DNA from: CAZHVS01 sp964536015
Lineage (GTDB): Bacteria; Bacteroidota; Ignavibacteria; Ignavibacteriales; Ignavibacteriaceae
Length of the DNA: 64,000 nucleotides
Direction: 5' to 3'
Assembly (NCBI GenBank): GCA_964536015.1
Contig: CAZHVS010000001.1
Location: 62,001-126,000 of the forward strand
Shown here: piece by piece, positions 55,472-64,000 of the stretch
Layout: each line of letters opens with the position of its first letter
How positions within the stretch are numbered: the first letter of the stretch is position 1
Notes under the pieces: model-generated
The model's input: only the letters and a program-made list of their open reading frames with translations
Database searches by the model: none
Told to the model about the DNA's origin: nothing
Position numbers and translations under genes: made by a program

Positions 55472-56573
55472 ATGTACGACGATGAAATTAAATTAATAAA
55501 AGAATATAACGATAAGATTGAAAACCTACGAGGTTATCTTTAAGTTAGATGATAAGGATAAAAAAGTCGATGAATTAAAAAAGAAGTCAGAATCTGCTGA
55601 TTTTTGGTTGGATCAGAAGGAAGCACAAAAGGTACTTCAACAAATCAAGTCTCTCGAAATCTGGATAAATCTCTGGAATGAGCTCAAACAAAAATATAAT
55701 AGCATCAATGAAATAATTGAAATGGCTTCAAGCGAAAATGATGATTCATTTTTAATTGAAATTCAAAATGAACTTGATGATCTTAAAAAAGGAATTGAAG
55801 AACTTGAATTTAAAAGTATGTTAAGCGGAAAAGATGACGAGAGAAATTGCATCCTTTCAATTCATTCCGGTGCTGGTGGTACTGAAGCACAAGATTGGGC
55901 TGAAATGTTAATGAGGATGTACATTCGCTGGGGAGAACAAAATGGGTATAAAATGAGTCTTGTTGACGTTCTTGATGGCGACGGAGCAGGAATAAAAAGT
56001 GCTGAAATTGAAGTCGAAGGTCAATATGCGTATGGATATTTAAAAGCAGAAAATGGGGTTCATCGTCTCGTAAGAATTTCTCCTTTTGATGCTAATAAAA
56101 GAAGACATACTTCCTTTGCTTCCGTGTTTGTAATTCCTGAGATTGATGATGAAATAGAAATTGAAATAAATTCTGCCGATTTGAGGATTGACACTTATAG
56201 AAGCGGGGGCAAAGGTGGACAGAATGTAAATAAAGTAGAAACTGCTGTAAGGATAACTCATATTCCCACTAATACTGTTGCTGCTTGTCAGAGTGAACGT
56301 TCTCAGATGCAGAATAAAAATAATGCAATGAAATTATTAAAATCCAAACTATATCAAAAAGAGAGAGAAAAACTGGAAGCAGAACAGGATGAAATTGAAA
56401 AGAGCAAAATGAAAATTGAGTGGGGAAGTCAAATTCGTTCATATGTTTTTCATCCATACAATTTGGTAAAAGATCATAGAACTGATATAGAAACTTCTGA
56501 TACTCAAGGTGTGATGAATGGTGATCTCAATAAATTTATTAAAGCTTACTTATTAAAATTTAGTGGGCAATAA
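55472..56573 (+). CDS. prfB: Peptide chain release factor 2 with programmed +1 frameshift
   Basis: Release factor of 366 residues, in two segments. The zero frame begins at the ATG 55472 and reads 23 codons ending LRGYL to a TAA stop (55541-55543); skipping one base at 55541 continues in the +1 frame with KLDDKD to the end at 56573. The site has all frameshift parts: an internal SD-like GAGG (55530-55533) and the slip codon CTT before the stop, in the same ENLRGYL context as E. coli. The joined protein has the RF2 signature SPF (203-205), GGQ (248-250) and normal length. The stop here is UAA, not the usual UGA. RF2 reads UGA and UAA and so can regulate itself. Confidence 0.94.
55538..55544 (+). 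promoter_or_regulatory. Programmed +1 frameshift site of RF2
   Basis: CTT TAA G, with the SD-like GAGG four bases before CTT. In the classic site the sequence is CUU UGA C. The peptidyl-tRNA-Leu slips from CUU to UUU. Replacement of UGA by UAA means RF1 can also end translation here. Confidence 0.9.
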
Positions 56574-56574
56574 A

Positions 56575-56987
56575 ATGAAATTTCATACAGAATATCATTG
56601 GTTTAATACGAAGAAAAGAAGAGAATATATTAACATAACATCTCTTGTTGAAGAATCTGTAATAAAAAGTGGAATAAAAGAAGGAATGGTACTTGTCTCT
56701 GCAATGCATATTACTGCAGGAATATACGTTAACGATGCAGAGCAAGGATTAATTCAGGATATAGATGAATGGCTGGAGAATTTAGCTCCTTTCAATTCTA
56801 ATTACCGTCATCATAGAACGGGAGAAGATAACGGAGATGCACACTTAAAAAGCCTATTAATACATCACGAGTGATCATTCCTGTTACAAGTGGTCAACTG
56901 GATTTTGGTCCCTGGCAGCAAGTCTATTATGCGGAATTTGATGGGCAAAGAAGAAAAAGAATATTAATAAAAGTAATGGGAGAATAA
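56575..56987 (+). pseudogene. yjbQ: YjbQ (UPF0047)-family gene disrupted by a one-base frameshift
   Basis: The first frame, from the ATG at 56575, gives about 99 residues ending HHE at a TGA (56872-56874): MKFHTEYHWFNTKKRREYINIT, SAMHITAGIYVNDAE and GDAHLK are family segments. The remainder of the family, ending PVTSGQLDFGPWQQVYYAEF and then a RRKRILIKVMGE close, continues in the -1 frame from 56871 to 56987 without a stop. Insertion of one G after 56871 would restore a normal ~137-residue protein. No slippery heptamer is present, so mutation or a sequencing/assembly error is more likely than recoding. It lies one base from prfB. Confidence 0.85.
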
Positions 56988-57053
56988 TTTCCTTTTAGCA
57001 GACTAAAAAAGCAAAAATTATTTTCGATAAATATTTAGATAATACCTTGAATT

Positions 57054-58574
57054 ATGAAAGTAAATGAAATAGTAAATCAACCATTACCGCAGAATTTTAT
57101 AGAAAGAATTCAAAACAGCGAGTTTTATAAAAAAATACTTGATAAAACTGCTGATGGGTTATACCTATTGGATGCTGAGAGTAAGAAGATATTATATGCG
57201 AATCATGCAATCTGTAATTATTTGCAATATTCACAGGAAGAGATGCTTACCTTGCATGTTTATAAAATTATTGCGCATGATCCTTCGGATATTGAAAGTA
57301 AAATTTCAAAATTAATTCTTACTCAAATTCCAACAATTGCTGAAAGAAATTATAAGAAGAAAGATGGTACTGTTATACAGGTAGAAACAGTTTCATCAAT
57401 GATAGAATTTGAAGATAGAAAAATCCTTGTTGTTGCAGTAAGAGATATTAGCCTACGGAAAATCGCTTATAGTGCAATTAAAAAATCTGAAATTCAATTT
57501 AGATCAGTTTGGGAAAATTCTTTTGATGGTATGAGATTGATCGATAAGGATGGAAAAATTGTTTTAGTCAATAATGCCTTTTGTTATCTCTGCAGTAAAA
57601 CGAGAGAAGAATTAATCGGAAAACCATTCAGTATAATTTACCAACAGGATTTACAAGAAAATATTTTTTTAAAAACTATAAAACGTTTTAATAATCGAAC
57701 AATTCAGAAAAATGTAATTGATGAAGTAACATTATGGAACGGGAAAAAAGTTTGGTTTGAATTATCTAATTCTTACATTGATTATGAGAATGATTCAACC
57801 TTACTTTTAAGCAATTTTCGTGATATTACTCTTCAAAAGGAATATGAAATTGAATTACAACAAATTAATGAAGAGCTGAAAGAAACAAGTTTAAAGAAGG
57901 ATAAATTTTTCTCTTTTGTTACTCACGACTTGAAAAGTCCTTTTCAGGGGCTTCTTGGTTTAACTTCAATACTTGCTGATAGTAATGAAGATTTTTCAGT
58001 TGAAGAAATGAGAGATTATAGTAAGAAAGTCAATTCAATTGCAAATAATTTGTTTAGTCTAATTCAAGATTTATTAAACTGGAGCAGAATTCAGTCTGGA
58101 CAGATGCAATTCAATCCACAGAAAGTTAATCTTCATAAAATTATTTCAGATTGTGCATCTGCAGTCGATAGTCTGGCTAAAAATAAAAATTTATTAATTT
58201 TAAATGAAATCGATTCAGATATTTATGTCCTAGCAGACAGTGTAATGTTAGTGTCAATTATTCAAAACCTTCTTTCAAATGCTATTAAATTTTCATTTAC
58301 TGGAGGGAAAATTCTTATTGGTTCTAACCTCAACAAAGATGAAATTGAAATATTTATCAAAGATGAAGGAATTGGTATAAGTCAAGAAAATATAAATAAG
58401 TTGTTTCAATTAGACCAGCAATTTTCAAGCATTGGAACATCGGGTGAAAAAGGGACAGGATTAGGTTTGCTTATTTGTAAACAAATGGTTGAAAAGCATG
58501 GTAGTTTTTTAAAGGTAGTAAGTGAACTTTCAAAGGGTTCTTGCTTTAGTTTTATTTTGAAATTATGTATGTAA
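57054..58574 (+). CDS. PAS-domain sensor histidine kinase
   Basis: Soluble kinase of 506 residues. Two PAS domains at about 20-135 and 145-275 (FRSVWENSFDGMRLIDKDG begins the second), a short coiled linker, HisKA with His291 in FSFVTHDLKSPF, and HATPase with N-box IIQNLLSNAIKF, DEGIGIS and GTGLGLLICKQ. No membrane helix. It forms a run with the giant kinase starting 10 bases later; the second PAS domain is closely similar to the third of that protein, implying module duplication. Response regulator not seen. Confidence 0.92.
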   Translation: MKVNEIVNQPLPQNFIERIQNSEFYKKILDKTADGLYLLDAESKKILYANHAICNYLQYSQEEMLTLHVYKIIAHDPSDIESKISKLILTQIPTIAERNYKKKDGTVIQVETVSSMIEFEDRKILVVAVRDISLRKIAYSAIKKSEIQFRSVWENSFDGMRLIDKDGKIVLVNNAFCYLCSKTREELIGKPFSIIYQQDLQENIFLKTIKRFNNRTIQKNVIDEVTLWNGKKVWFELSNSYIDYENDSTLLLSNFRDITLQKEYEIELQQINEELKETSLKKDKFFSFVTHDLKSPFQGLLGLTSILADSNEDFSVEEMRDYSKKVNSIANNLFSLIQDLLNWSRIQSGQMQFNPQKVNLHKIISDCASAVDSLAKNKNLLILNEIDSDIYVLADSVMLVSIIQNLLSNAIKFSFTGGKILIGSNLNKDEIEIFIKDEGIGISQENINKLFQLDQQFSSIGTSGEKGTGLGLLICKQMVEKHGSFLKVVSELSKGSCFSFILKLCM

Positions 58575-58584
58575 AATTAATTAA

Positions 58585-61500
58585 TTGAAAAAGGATAAGA
58601 AAAATACTATCAAGACACAACAAAGGAGTAGCGGAGTCAATTCAAACTTTAAAAAAATGGTTGAAAACTCTCCTATGTTAATTTGCTGTTTTAATGAGAA
58701 GGGCATTATTACTTATGCAAATCAATCGTATCTTAAATTTGTTGGGAAATCAAAGAAAGAGATTTTAGGGAAGAAATTTGAACTACGAATCCCAAAAGAA
58801 GATAAACCAATTATAAAAAAGTTACTGTCTTCGCTTAGTTCTGATATGAGCTCTGTTACCATTGAGTATCGAGTTAGAAAAAGTAAAAAAGTTATAAAAT
58901 GGACTGAATGGACAAATAGTGTTTTAAAGAAAACAAAAGATGGAAGTATTGAATTTTTAGCTGTCGGACAAGACATCACTTTTAGGAAGAAAATTGAACA
59001 GCAATTAAATCAAACACAAGAGAGTTTTAAAGCAATTGTTCAGGATTTGGTTGAAGGTATTACAATTCATAAAATAGATGGAACAATAGTCTATGAAAGT
59101 CCTTCCATATCACGTATGTTTGGTTACGAACCAGGTTTTTTAATTGGAAAAAATCCATTTGAATTTATTCATCCAGATGACATCGAAATTGTAAAGTCTG
59201 AATTTTCTAAAGTTGCTATAAAAAAGAATGATGGTTCTCCAACTGCTTTTAGAATGCGGAAACAAGATGGTTCTTACATTCATATAGAAACATTAGGTAA
59301 TAATGCCCTTGAAGATTCACGTATTAATGGTATAATTATTACTACCAGAGATATAACAGAAAAAATCAAAGCGGAAAAATTAAAAAGTGAAATTGAAAAA
59401 CGTTTTCGTCTAGTTTGGGAAAATAGTATTGATGGAATGCGATTAACCGATAGAGATGGAAAAATTATTGATGTAAATAATGCTTATTGTAAAATGGTCT
59501 ATATGCAAAAGGAAGAATTGTTGGGTAACTATTTTACAATTCTTCATCAAAAATATGAAAGAGAAGAAATCCTTCAGAGATATAAAAGGAGGTTCGAAGT
59601 TCCAAGAATAGAAAGAATGTACGAAAGAGAAGTTGCATTATGGAATAATATAAATATATGGTTTGACGTTTCAGAATCATTCTTTGAATCTGATAACGAT
59701 ATTTTTATGCTTACAATTTTCAGAGATATAACATCAAGAAAAGAAACTGAAACTGAAATGAAAATTAAATCTGAACAGATTAACAAGTTTTTTAATGTTT
59801 CTCTTGACATGCTTTGTATTGCTGATACTTATGGATACTTCAGACAATTAAATCCTGAATGGGAAACAACACTGGGTTATCCAATCAACGAATTAATAGG
59901 GAAGCAATTTTTTGATTTCATTCATCCCGATGATATTGAGCCAACTGCAAAAGCAGTAAAGACTTTGAGCGAACAAAAAGAGATACTAAATTTCATTAAT
60001 AGGTATAGGTGTAAAGACGGAACTTATAAATGGATTGAATGGAAATCATATCCAGCTGGAAATATAATTTATGCGGCTGCAAGAGATATTACAGAAAGAA
60101 AAAAGAAAGAAGAAGAATTAAAACTTAATTTGGAACACCAAAAACTTGTTCTCAATTCTTTACCACTTGTTCATTACAAAACCACTGCTGATTCGGAACA
60201 AAGAACTGTTTGGATTAATGATCAGATTATTAATATCACAGGTTATAAACCTGAAGATTTTTATTCCAATTCTTACTTTTGGGAAAATCGTTTACATCCA
60301 GATGATAAGGAAAGAGTTCTTGATATATATAAAAATATTTTTAGTAGTGCGTATATAAGTATAGAATATAGATGGCTATGTAAGGATGGAATATATCATT
60401 GGTTTTCTGATAGAGCGATATTAATTAGAGATGATAATGGAAATCCTTCATCTATTATTGGGATGTACCTTAATATTGATGAAAGGAAAAAGAATGAAAT
60501 TGAACTTAAAAAAAGTGAAGACAGGTATAAAACGTTTGTGAGTCAGTCAAGTGAAGGAATATCTTTGATGGAACTTGATAAACCTTTATCACTCAATCTT
60601 CCGCCCGATGAACAAGCGAAGTTTTATATAGAACATGCCTCTTTAGTTGAATGTAATGATGCATTTGCTAAGATGTACGGGTATGAAAAACGAGAAGAAT
60701 TAATTGGAAAAAAATTATCTGATTTTTGGATTGGAAATTTAGAAGACCAGATTACTGCATTACTCCACAGGGCGAAAAATAATTTTGAACTCCAGAATGA
60801 GATAACTATTGAAAAAGACAACATAGGGAATAAAATTTATTTCCTAAATAATACAATTGGAATAATTGAAAATAATAAACTACTCAGAGTTTGGGGTATT
60901 CAAGTTGATATAACTAATCAGGTCAAGACTAATCAAGCTTTACAAGAAAGTGAATATAAATTTCGTTCTTTTGTAGAACAATCTACAGAAGGTTTTATTC
61001 TTTCTGATGAGGAGGGAAAAATTATTGAGCTTAATCTAGCTCTTGAACAAATATCGGGTTTCAAAAGAGAAGAAGTTATTGGCAAATATTATTGGGATTA
61101 TATTTATGAATTCATTTCTGGCGAAAAAAAGACAAAAGAAAGATATGAGCAAATTAAAAATCGATTGACTAAAATTTTAAAAGATGGTTCTGATGAAAAT
61201 TTTCCGTATGAATACGAAGTTGAAATTAAATTGCAGGATTTGACTACAAAGTATATCAGGCAAAAAGTATTTACAATTTCAACTGAAAATGGATATAGAT
61301 TAGCTTCAATTGTTACTGATGTTACACAGGCTCATAAAGATCAAAGAGCACTTCAAGAAAGTGAAAAGAGATTCAGAGAACTTGCAGAATCTTTACCTCA
61401 AATCATTTTTGAAGCTGATTTGCAAGGAAAACTAATCTATGTAAACTCACTTGCTTTTGAAGTCTTTGGTTACGAAGAAAAGGATTTTGAAAAAGGATTA

Positions 61501-64000
61501 ACTGCTTTCGATATGATAGTGCCAGAAGAACTTGATAAAGCAAAATTAAATTTTACTAATTTAATAAAATCCGGAAAGAGTAAGACAGAGTATACAGGTA
61601 TTCGAAAAAATGGAGAAAGATTTCCTTTTCAAATAACTTCAGTTACAATTGAAGAAGGAGGTGTTTTAAAAGGAATAAGAGGAACAATAATTGACCTTAG
61701 TGAAGACAAAAAAATTGAAAAACAAAAAGAATTAGATAAAATCAGACTTGAAACGCTGATTAATTTAGGAAGGATTAGTTCTTCATCAACAATTAATCAA
61801 TTGACTGATTATGCATTGGAGAATGCGGTTAAAATTACAGAAAGCAAAATTGGTTATCTTGCTTTTTTAAATGAAAGCGAGGACGTCCTGACAATGTACT
61901 CTTGGTCAAAAGAAGCATTAAAAGAATGTGATATTGTTGATAGAACCTTAATTTATCCTTTAGAATCAACTGGGCTCTGGGGTGAGGCAGTAAGACAACG
62001 TAGGATAATAATTACTAACAATTATGACGAAGAGAATCAATTTAAAAAAGGTTTACCTGTTGGGCATGTAAAAATATTGCGACATTTGAATGTCCCTGTT
62101 TTTGATGGAAATAAAATAGTTATGCTTGCGGGAGTTGGAAATAAAGTAGATGAATATTCTGAAAGAGATGCAGAACAATTAATATCCTTAATGGAAGGCT
62201 TATGGCAGATCATTAAAAGGAAAAAAGCTGAACTATTGCTGAAAGAAGAAGAAAATAAATTCCGTGCCGTAATTGAACAATCAATTGATGGTTATGCTTT
62301 AAGTGATGAAGAAGGTAAGATAATAGAATGGAATAAAGTCGCAGAACAAATTAGTGGTTTAACAAAGGAGCAAGTCCTTAATAAAGAAATTTGGGAAATA
62401 AGATTTTCATTAACCCCGGTAGAGAAACAAAGTGAAGAATATCTTTCTTATTTAAAGCATACTGTAAAACAATTTTTACAAAGTGGTACTGGAGAATATA
62501 TAAACAAACCCTTAGTATTTGATATTATTCGACCTGACGGGAAAAAAGTTATAATTCAGCAGGTAATTTATACTATAAAAACTAATTCAGGTTTTCGGAT
62601 TGTTTCAACGATGAAAGATATTTCGGAACAGGTTAAACTTGAAGAAGAACTGCAGCGAAAAACAGAAGATAAATTTAAGTTTCAATCAGCATTATTAAGT
62701 TTATCTAAAGTATCCGAAATCAATTTTGAAAATATTATTCAAAAAATTCTTGAAGTCGATTCACAAACATTGAATATTAACAGAGCAAGTTTCTGGAGAT
62801 TAAATGAAGAGTTTTCAGAATTAATTTTAGATGATCTCTATATTCAAGATTCTAATTCACATATTACTGGTACGAAATTAAATGCAGATGATTATCCGAT
62901 CTATTTTAAGGAACTTCTTGAGAATGGAATCATAATTGCAAATAATGCAAGAGAAGATGACAAGACTAAAGAATTTTGTGATGGATATTTAATCCCAAAT
63001 AATATTTTTTCTATGATGGATATTCCTGTTTGGTTGGAAGGAAAAATAGTGGGAGTAATCTGTCACGAAACAGTTGGTTTTACAAAAGAATGGACATCAG
63101 AAGAAGAAAGTTTCTGTATCTCTCTTGCCGAAATGATTACTCATGCATTACTTATTAAAGAAAAGCAGAAAGTAGAAAAAGAGGTTACAAAACTTTCAGG
63201 AGCAGTATCTCAAAGTCCAATAATGATTGTTATTACTGATATTGATGGAAACATTGAATATGTGAATCCAAAATTTATTGAATTAACAGGTTACTCTTTA
63301 AAAGAAGTAATTGGTCGTAATCCAAGGATTTTAAAATCGGGGAATCATAATAAAGAAGTATACAAAAATTTATGGAATACAATTAAAGCTGGAAATGAAT
63401 GGCGTGGTGAGTTTTGCAATAAAAAGAAAAATGGTGAATTGTTCTGGACACTTGCATTTATCTCATCAATCAAAAATGATAAAGGTGAAATTATAAACTT
63501 TATAGCTTTGCAGGAAGATATCACTTTGCGTAAGGAGATGGAACTTGACCTAAAGAATGCACTCGATAAAGCAGAAGAAGCAAGTAAATTAAAATCTACC
63601 TTATTAGCAAATATGAGTCACGAACTAAGAACACCTATGAATGGGATTATAGGTTTTGCTAATATTCTAAAGGAGGATTTGCAAAATATTGCGCATAAAC
63701 AAATGCTCGACAAAATCTTAAAATCTTCTGGCAGGCTGATGTCCACATTAAATTCTATACTGAATCTATCTGAACTTGAATCTGGTACTACATTTGTAAG
63801 TCCTATTGAATTGAATTTATCAACTTATATTCCTTATTACCTTATCGGCTATGAAAAATTAGCTTCAGAAAAAAATCTTTCTTTCACCATTAAAATTCTA
63901 GATCATCATATTTATTCATTGGCTGATGAACACCTTTTAAAAACTATTCTTATAAGTTTGATTGATAATGCAATTAAATTTACTGAAAAAGGTTCTATTG
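58585..64000 (+). CDS. Giant multi-PAS/GAF hybrid-type sensor histidine kinase (cut by window edge)
   Basis: Open frame of at least 1805 codons running off the right end, without any membrane helix. About ten PAS domains start near residues 25, 147, 272, 400, 521, 647, 792, 929, 1226 and 1537, with GAF-like domains near 1055-1210 and 1366-1530. HisKA follows with His1679 in LLANMSHELRTPMNGI, and the HATPase N-box SLIDNAIKF is reached near the edge. The start is uncertain: TTG at 58585 is immediately after an in-frame stop, and the first ATG is 58657, 30 bases after AAGGAG (58622-58627). The C-terminus, which may hold a receiver domain, lies outside the window. It probably integrates many cytosolic signals such as redox or light cues (inference). 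Confidence 0.9.
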   Translation, partial: MKKDKKNTIKTQQRSSGVNSNFKKMVENSPMLICCFNEKGIITYANQSYLKFVGKSKKEILGKKFELRIPKEDKPIIKKLLSSLSSDMSSVTIEYRVRKSKKVIKWTEWTNSVLKKTKDGSIEFLAVGQDITFRKKIEQQLNQTQESFKAIVQDLVEGITIHKIDGTIVYESPSISRMFGYEPGFLIGKNPFEFIHPDDIEIVKSEFSKVAIKKNDGSPTAFRMRKQDGSYIHIETLGNNALEDSRINGIIITTRDITEKIKAEKLKSEIEKRFRLVWENSIDGMRLTDRDGKIIDVNNAYCKMVYMQKEELLGNYFTILHQKYEREEILQRYKRRFEVPRIERMYEREVALWNNINIWFDVSESFFESDNDIFMLTIFRDITSRKETETEMKIKSEQINKFFNVSLDMLCIADTYGYFRQLNPEWETTLGYPINELIGKQFFDFIHPDDIEPTAKAVKTLSEQKEILNFINRYRCKDGTYKWIEWKSYPAGNIIYAAARDITERKKKEEELKLNLEHQKLVLNSLPLVHYKTTADSEQRTVWINDQIINITGYKPEDFYSNSYFWENRLHPDDKERVLDIYKNIFSSAYISIEYRWLCKDGIYHWFSDRAILIRDDNGNPSSIIGMYLNIDERKKNEIELKKSEDRYKTFVSQSSEGISLMELDKPLSLNLPPDEQAKFYIEHASLVECNDAFAKMYGYEKREELIGKKLSDFWIGNLEDQITALLHRAKNNFELQNEITIEKDNIGNKIYFLNNTIGIIENNKLLRVWGIQVDITNQVKTNQALQESEYKFRSFVEQSTEGFILSDEEGKIIELNLALEQISGFKREEVIGKYYWDYIYEFISGEKKTKERYEQIKNRLTKILKDGSDENFPYEYEVEIKLQDLTTKYIRQKVFTISTENGYRLASIVTDVTQAHKDQRALQESEKRFRELAESLPQIIFEADLQGKLIYVNSLAFEVFGYEEKDFEKGLTAFDMIVPEELDKAKLNFTNLIKSGKSKTEYTGIRKNGERFPFQITSVTIEEGGVLKGIRGTIIDLSEDKKIEKQKELDKIRLETLINLGRISSSSTINQLTDYALENAVKITESKIGYLAFLNESEDVLTMYSWSKEALKECDIVDRTLIYPLESTGLWGEAVRQRRIIITNNYDEENQFKKGLPVGHVKILRHLNVPVFDGNKIVMLAGVGNKVDEYSERDAEQLISLMEGLWQIIKRKKAELLLKEEENKFRAVIEQSIDGYALSDEEGKIIEWNKVAEQISGLTKEQVLNKEIWEIRFSLTPVEKQSEEYLSYLKHTVKQFLQSGTGEYINKPLVFDIIRPDGKKVIIQQVIYTIKTNSGFRIVSTMKDISEQVKLEEELQRKTEDKFKFQSALLSLSKVSEINFENIIQKILEVDSQTLNINRASFWRLNEEFSELILDDLYIQDSNSHITGTKLNADDYPIYFKELLENGIIIANNAREDDKTKEFCDGYLIPNNIFSMMDIPVWLEGKIVGVICHETVGFTKEWTSEEESFCISLAEMITHALLIKEKQKVEKEVTKLSGAVSQSPIMIVITDIDGNIEYVNPKFIELTGYSLKEVIGRNPRILKSGNHNKEVYKNLWNTIKAGNEWRGEFCNKKKNGELFWTLAFISSIKNDKGEIINFIALQEDITLRKEMELDLKNALDKAEEASKLKSTLLANMSHELRTPMNGIIGFANILKEDLQNIAHKQMLDKILKSSGRLMSTLNSILNLSELESGTTFVSPIELNLSTYIPYYLIGYEKLASEKNLSFTIKILDHHIYSLADEHLLKTILISLIDNAIKFTEKGSI

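Noticed and set aside
55472..55543. prfB as a pseudogene with an internal stop
   Set aside because: The stop is at the conserved RF2 recoding site with SD-like GAGG and CTT, and the joined product has normal length and motifs.
1..64000. CRISPR arrays, insertion sequences, phage genes or tRNAs
   Set aside because: No regularly spaced repeats, transposase or integrase motifs, or cloverleaf-like sequence were seen when reading the window.

Overview
The window reads as chromosomal core sequence from a low-GC member of the Ignavibacteria/Chlorobi side of the Bacteroidota (inference). The evidence is: secreted proteins ending in type IX secretion (T9SS) sorting domains of the YPNPFNPST kind; a PorV-like outer membrane protein; a TonB-dependent receptor with a carboxypeptidase-like N-terminal domain; promoters that fit the Bacteroidota pattern TTTG-N19/20-TAnnTTTG; and many TTG starts with weak Shine-Dalgarno sequences. 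I saw no phage, transposase, CRISPR array or tRNA.

Layout. 1-914: pyrB (cut by the left edge) and pyrR on the minus strand, behind a leader with a small ORF and an attenuator-like hairpin. 1056-5048: secreted C25 (gingipain-type) protease. 5105-8812: esterase, TPR lipoprotein plus DUF58 protein, and GlmM-type phosphohexomutase. 8982-16506: three-gene cell-surface operon of TonB-dependent receptor, giant T9SS-cargo protein and PorV-like protein. 16573-18102: endonuclease III and pdxJ. 18540-25161: nuoL-nuoM, an NhaD/CitMHS-type ion transporter, an orphan 120-aa protein and nuoN. 25295-27275: NAD(P)H-hydrate repair enzyme and VanZ-like protein. 27300-33983: TetR-TolC-MFP-RND efflux operon with a palindromic operator candidate and a PG0541-type partner. 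33999-36800: YdcF-like protein, nusB and an UMF1-type MFS protein. 36990-39296: TPR histidine kinase. 39490-47913: OPT peptide transporter, PqqD-like protein, dipeptidase PepD, lipoprotein, MFS transporter, two tandem paralogous barrel-like proteins and an M29 aminopeptidase, a plausible peptide-use neighbourhood. 47970-48062: SRP RNA. 48083-54777 (minus strand): TonB-like protein, lipoprotein, uvrC, glgC and a trans-sulfuration enzyme. 54921-56987: yajQ, prfB with a programmed frameshift, and a frameshifted yjbQ. 57054-64000: two PAS histidine kinases, the second giant and cut by the right edge.

The most notable observations are: (i) the RF2 gene keeps the CUU slip site and SD-like element for +1 frameshifting, but its internal stop is UAA rather than UGA; (ii) the pyrR leader resembles enteric pyrBI attenuation in architecture; (iii) yjbQ is broken by one missing base; (iv) an ion antiporter-like gene and an unknown gene sit inside the nuoLMN cluster; (v) a 9-bp inverted repeat probably serves as the TetR operator; (vi) the two neighbouring kinases share a duplicated PAS module. 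No clearly new defence or mobile system was found.
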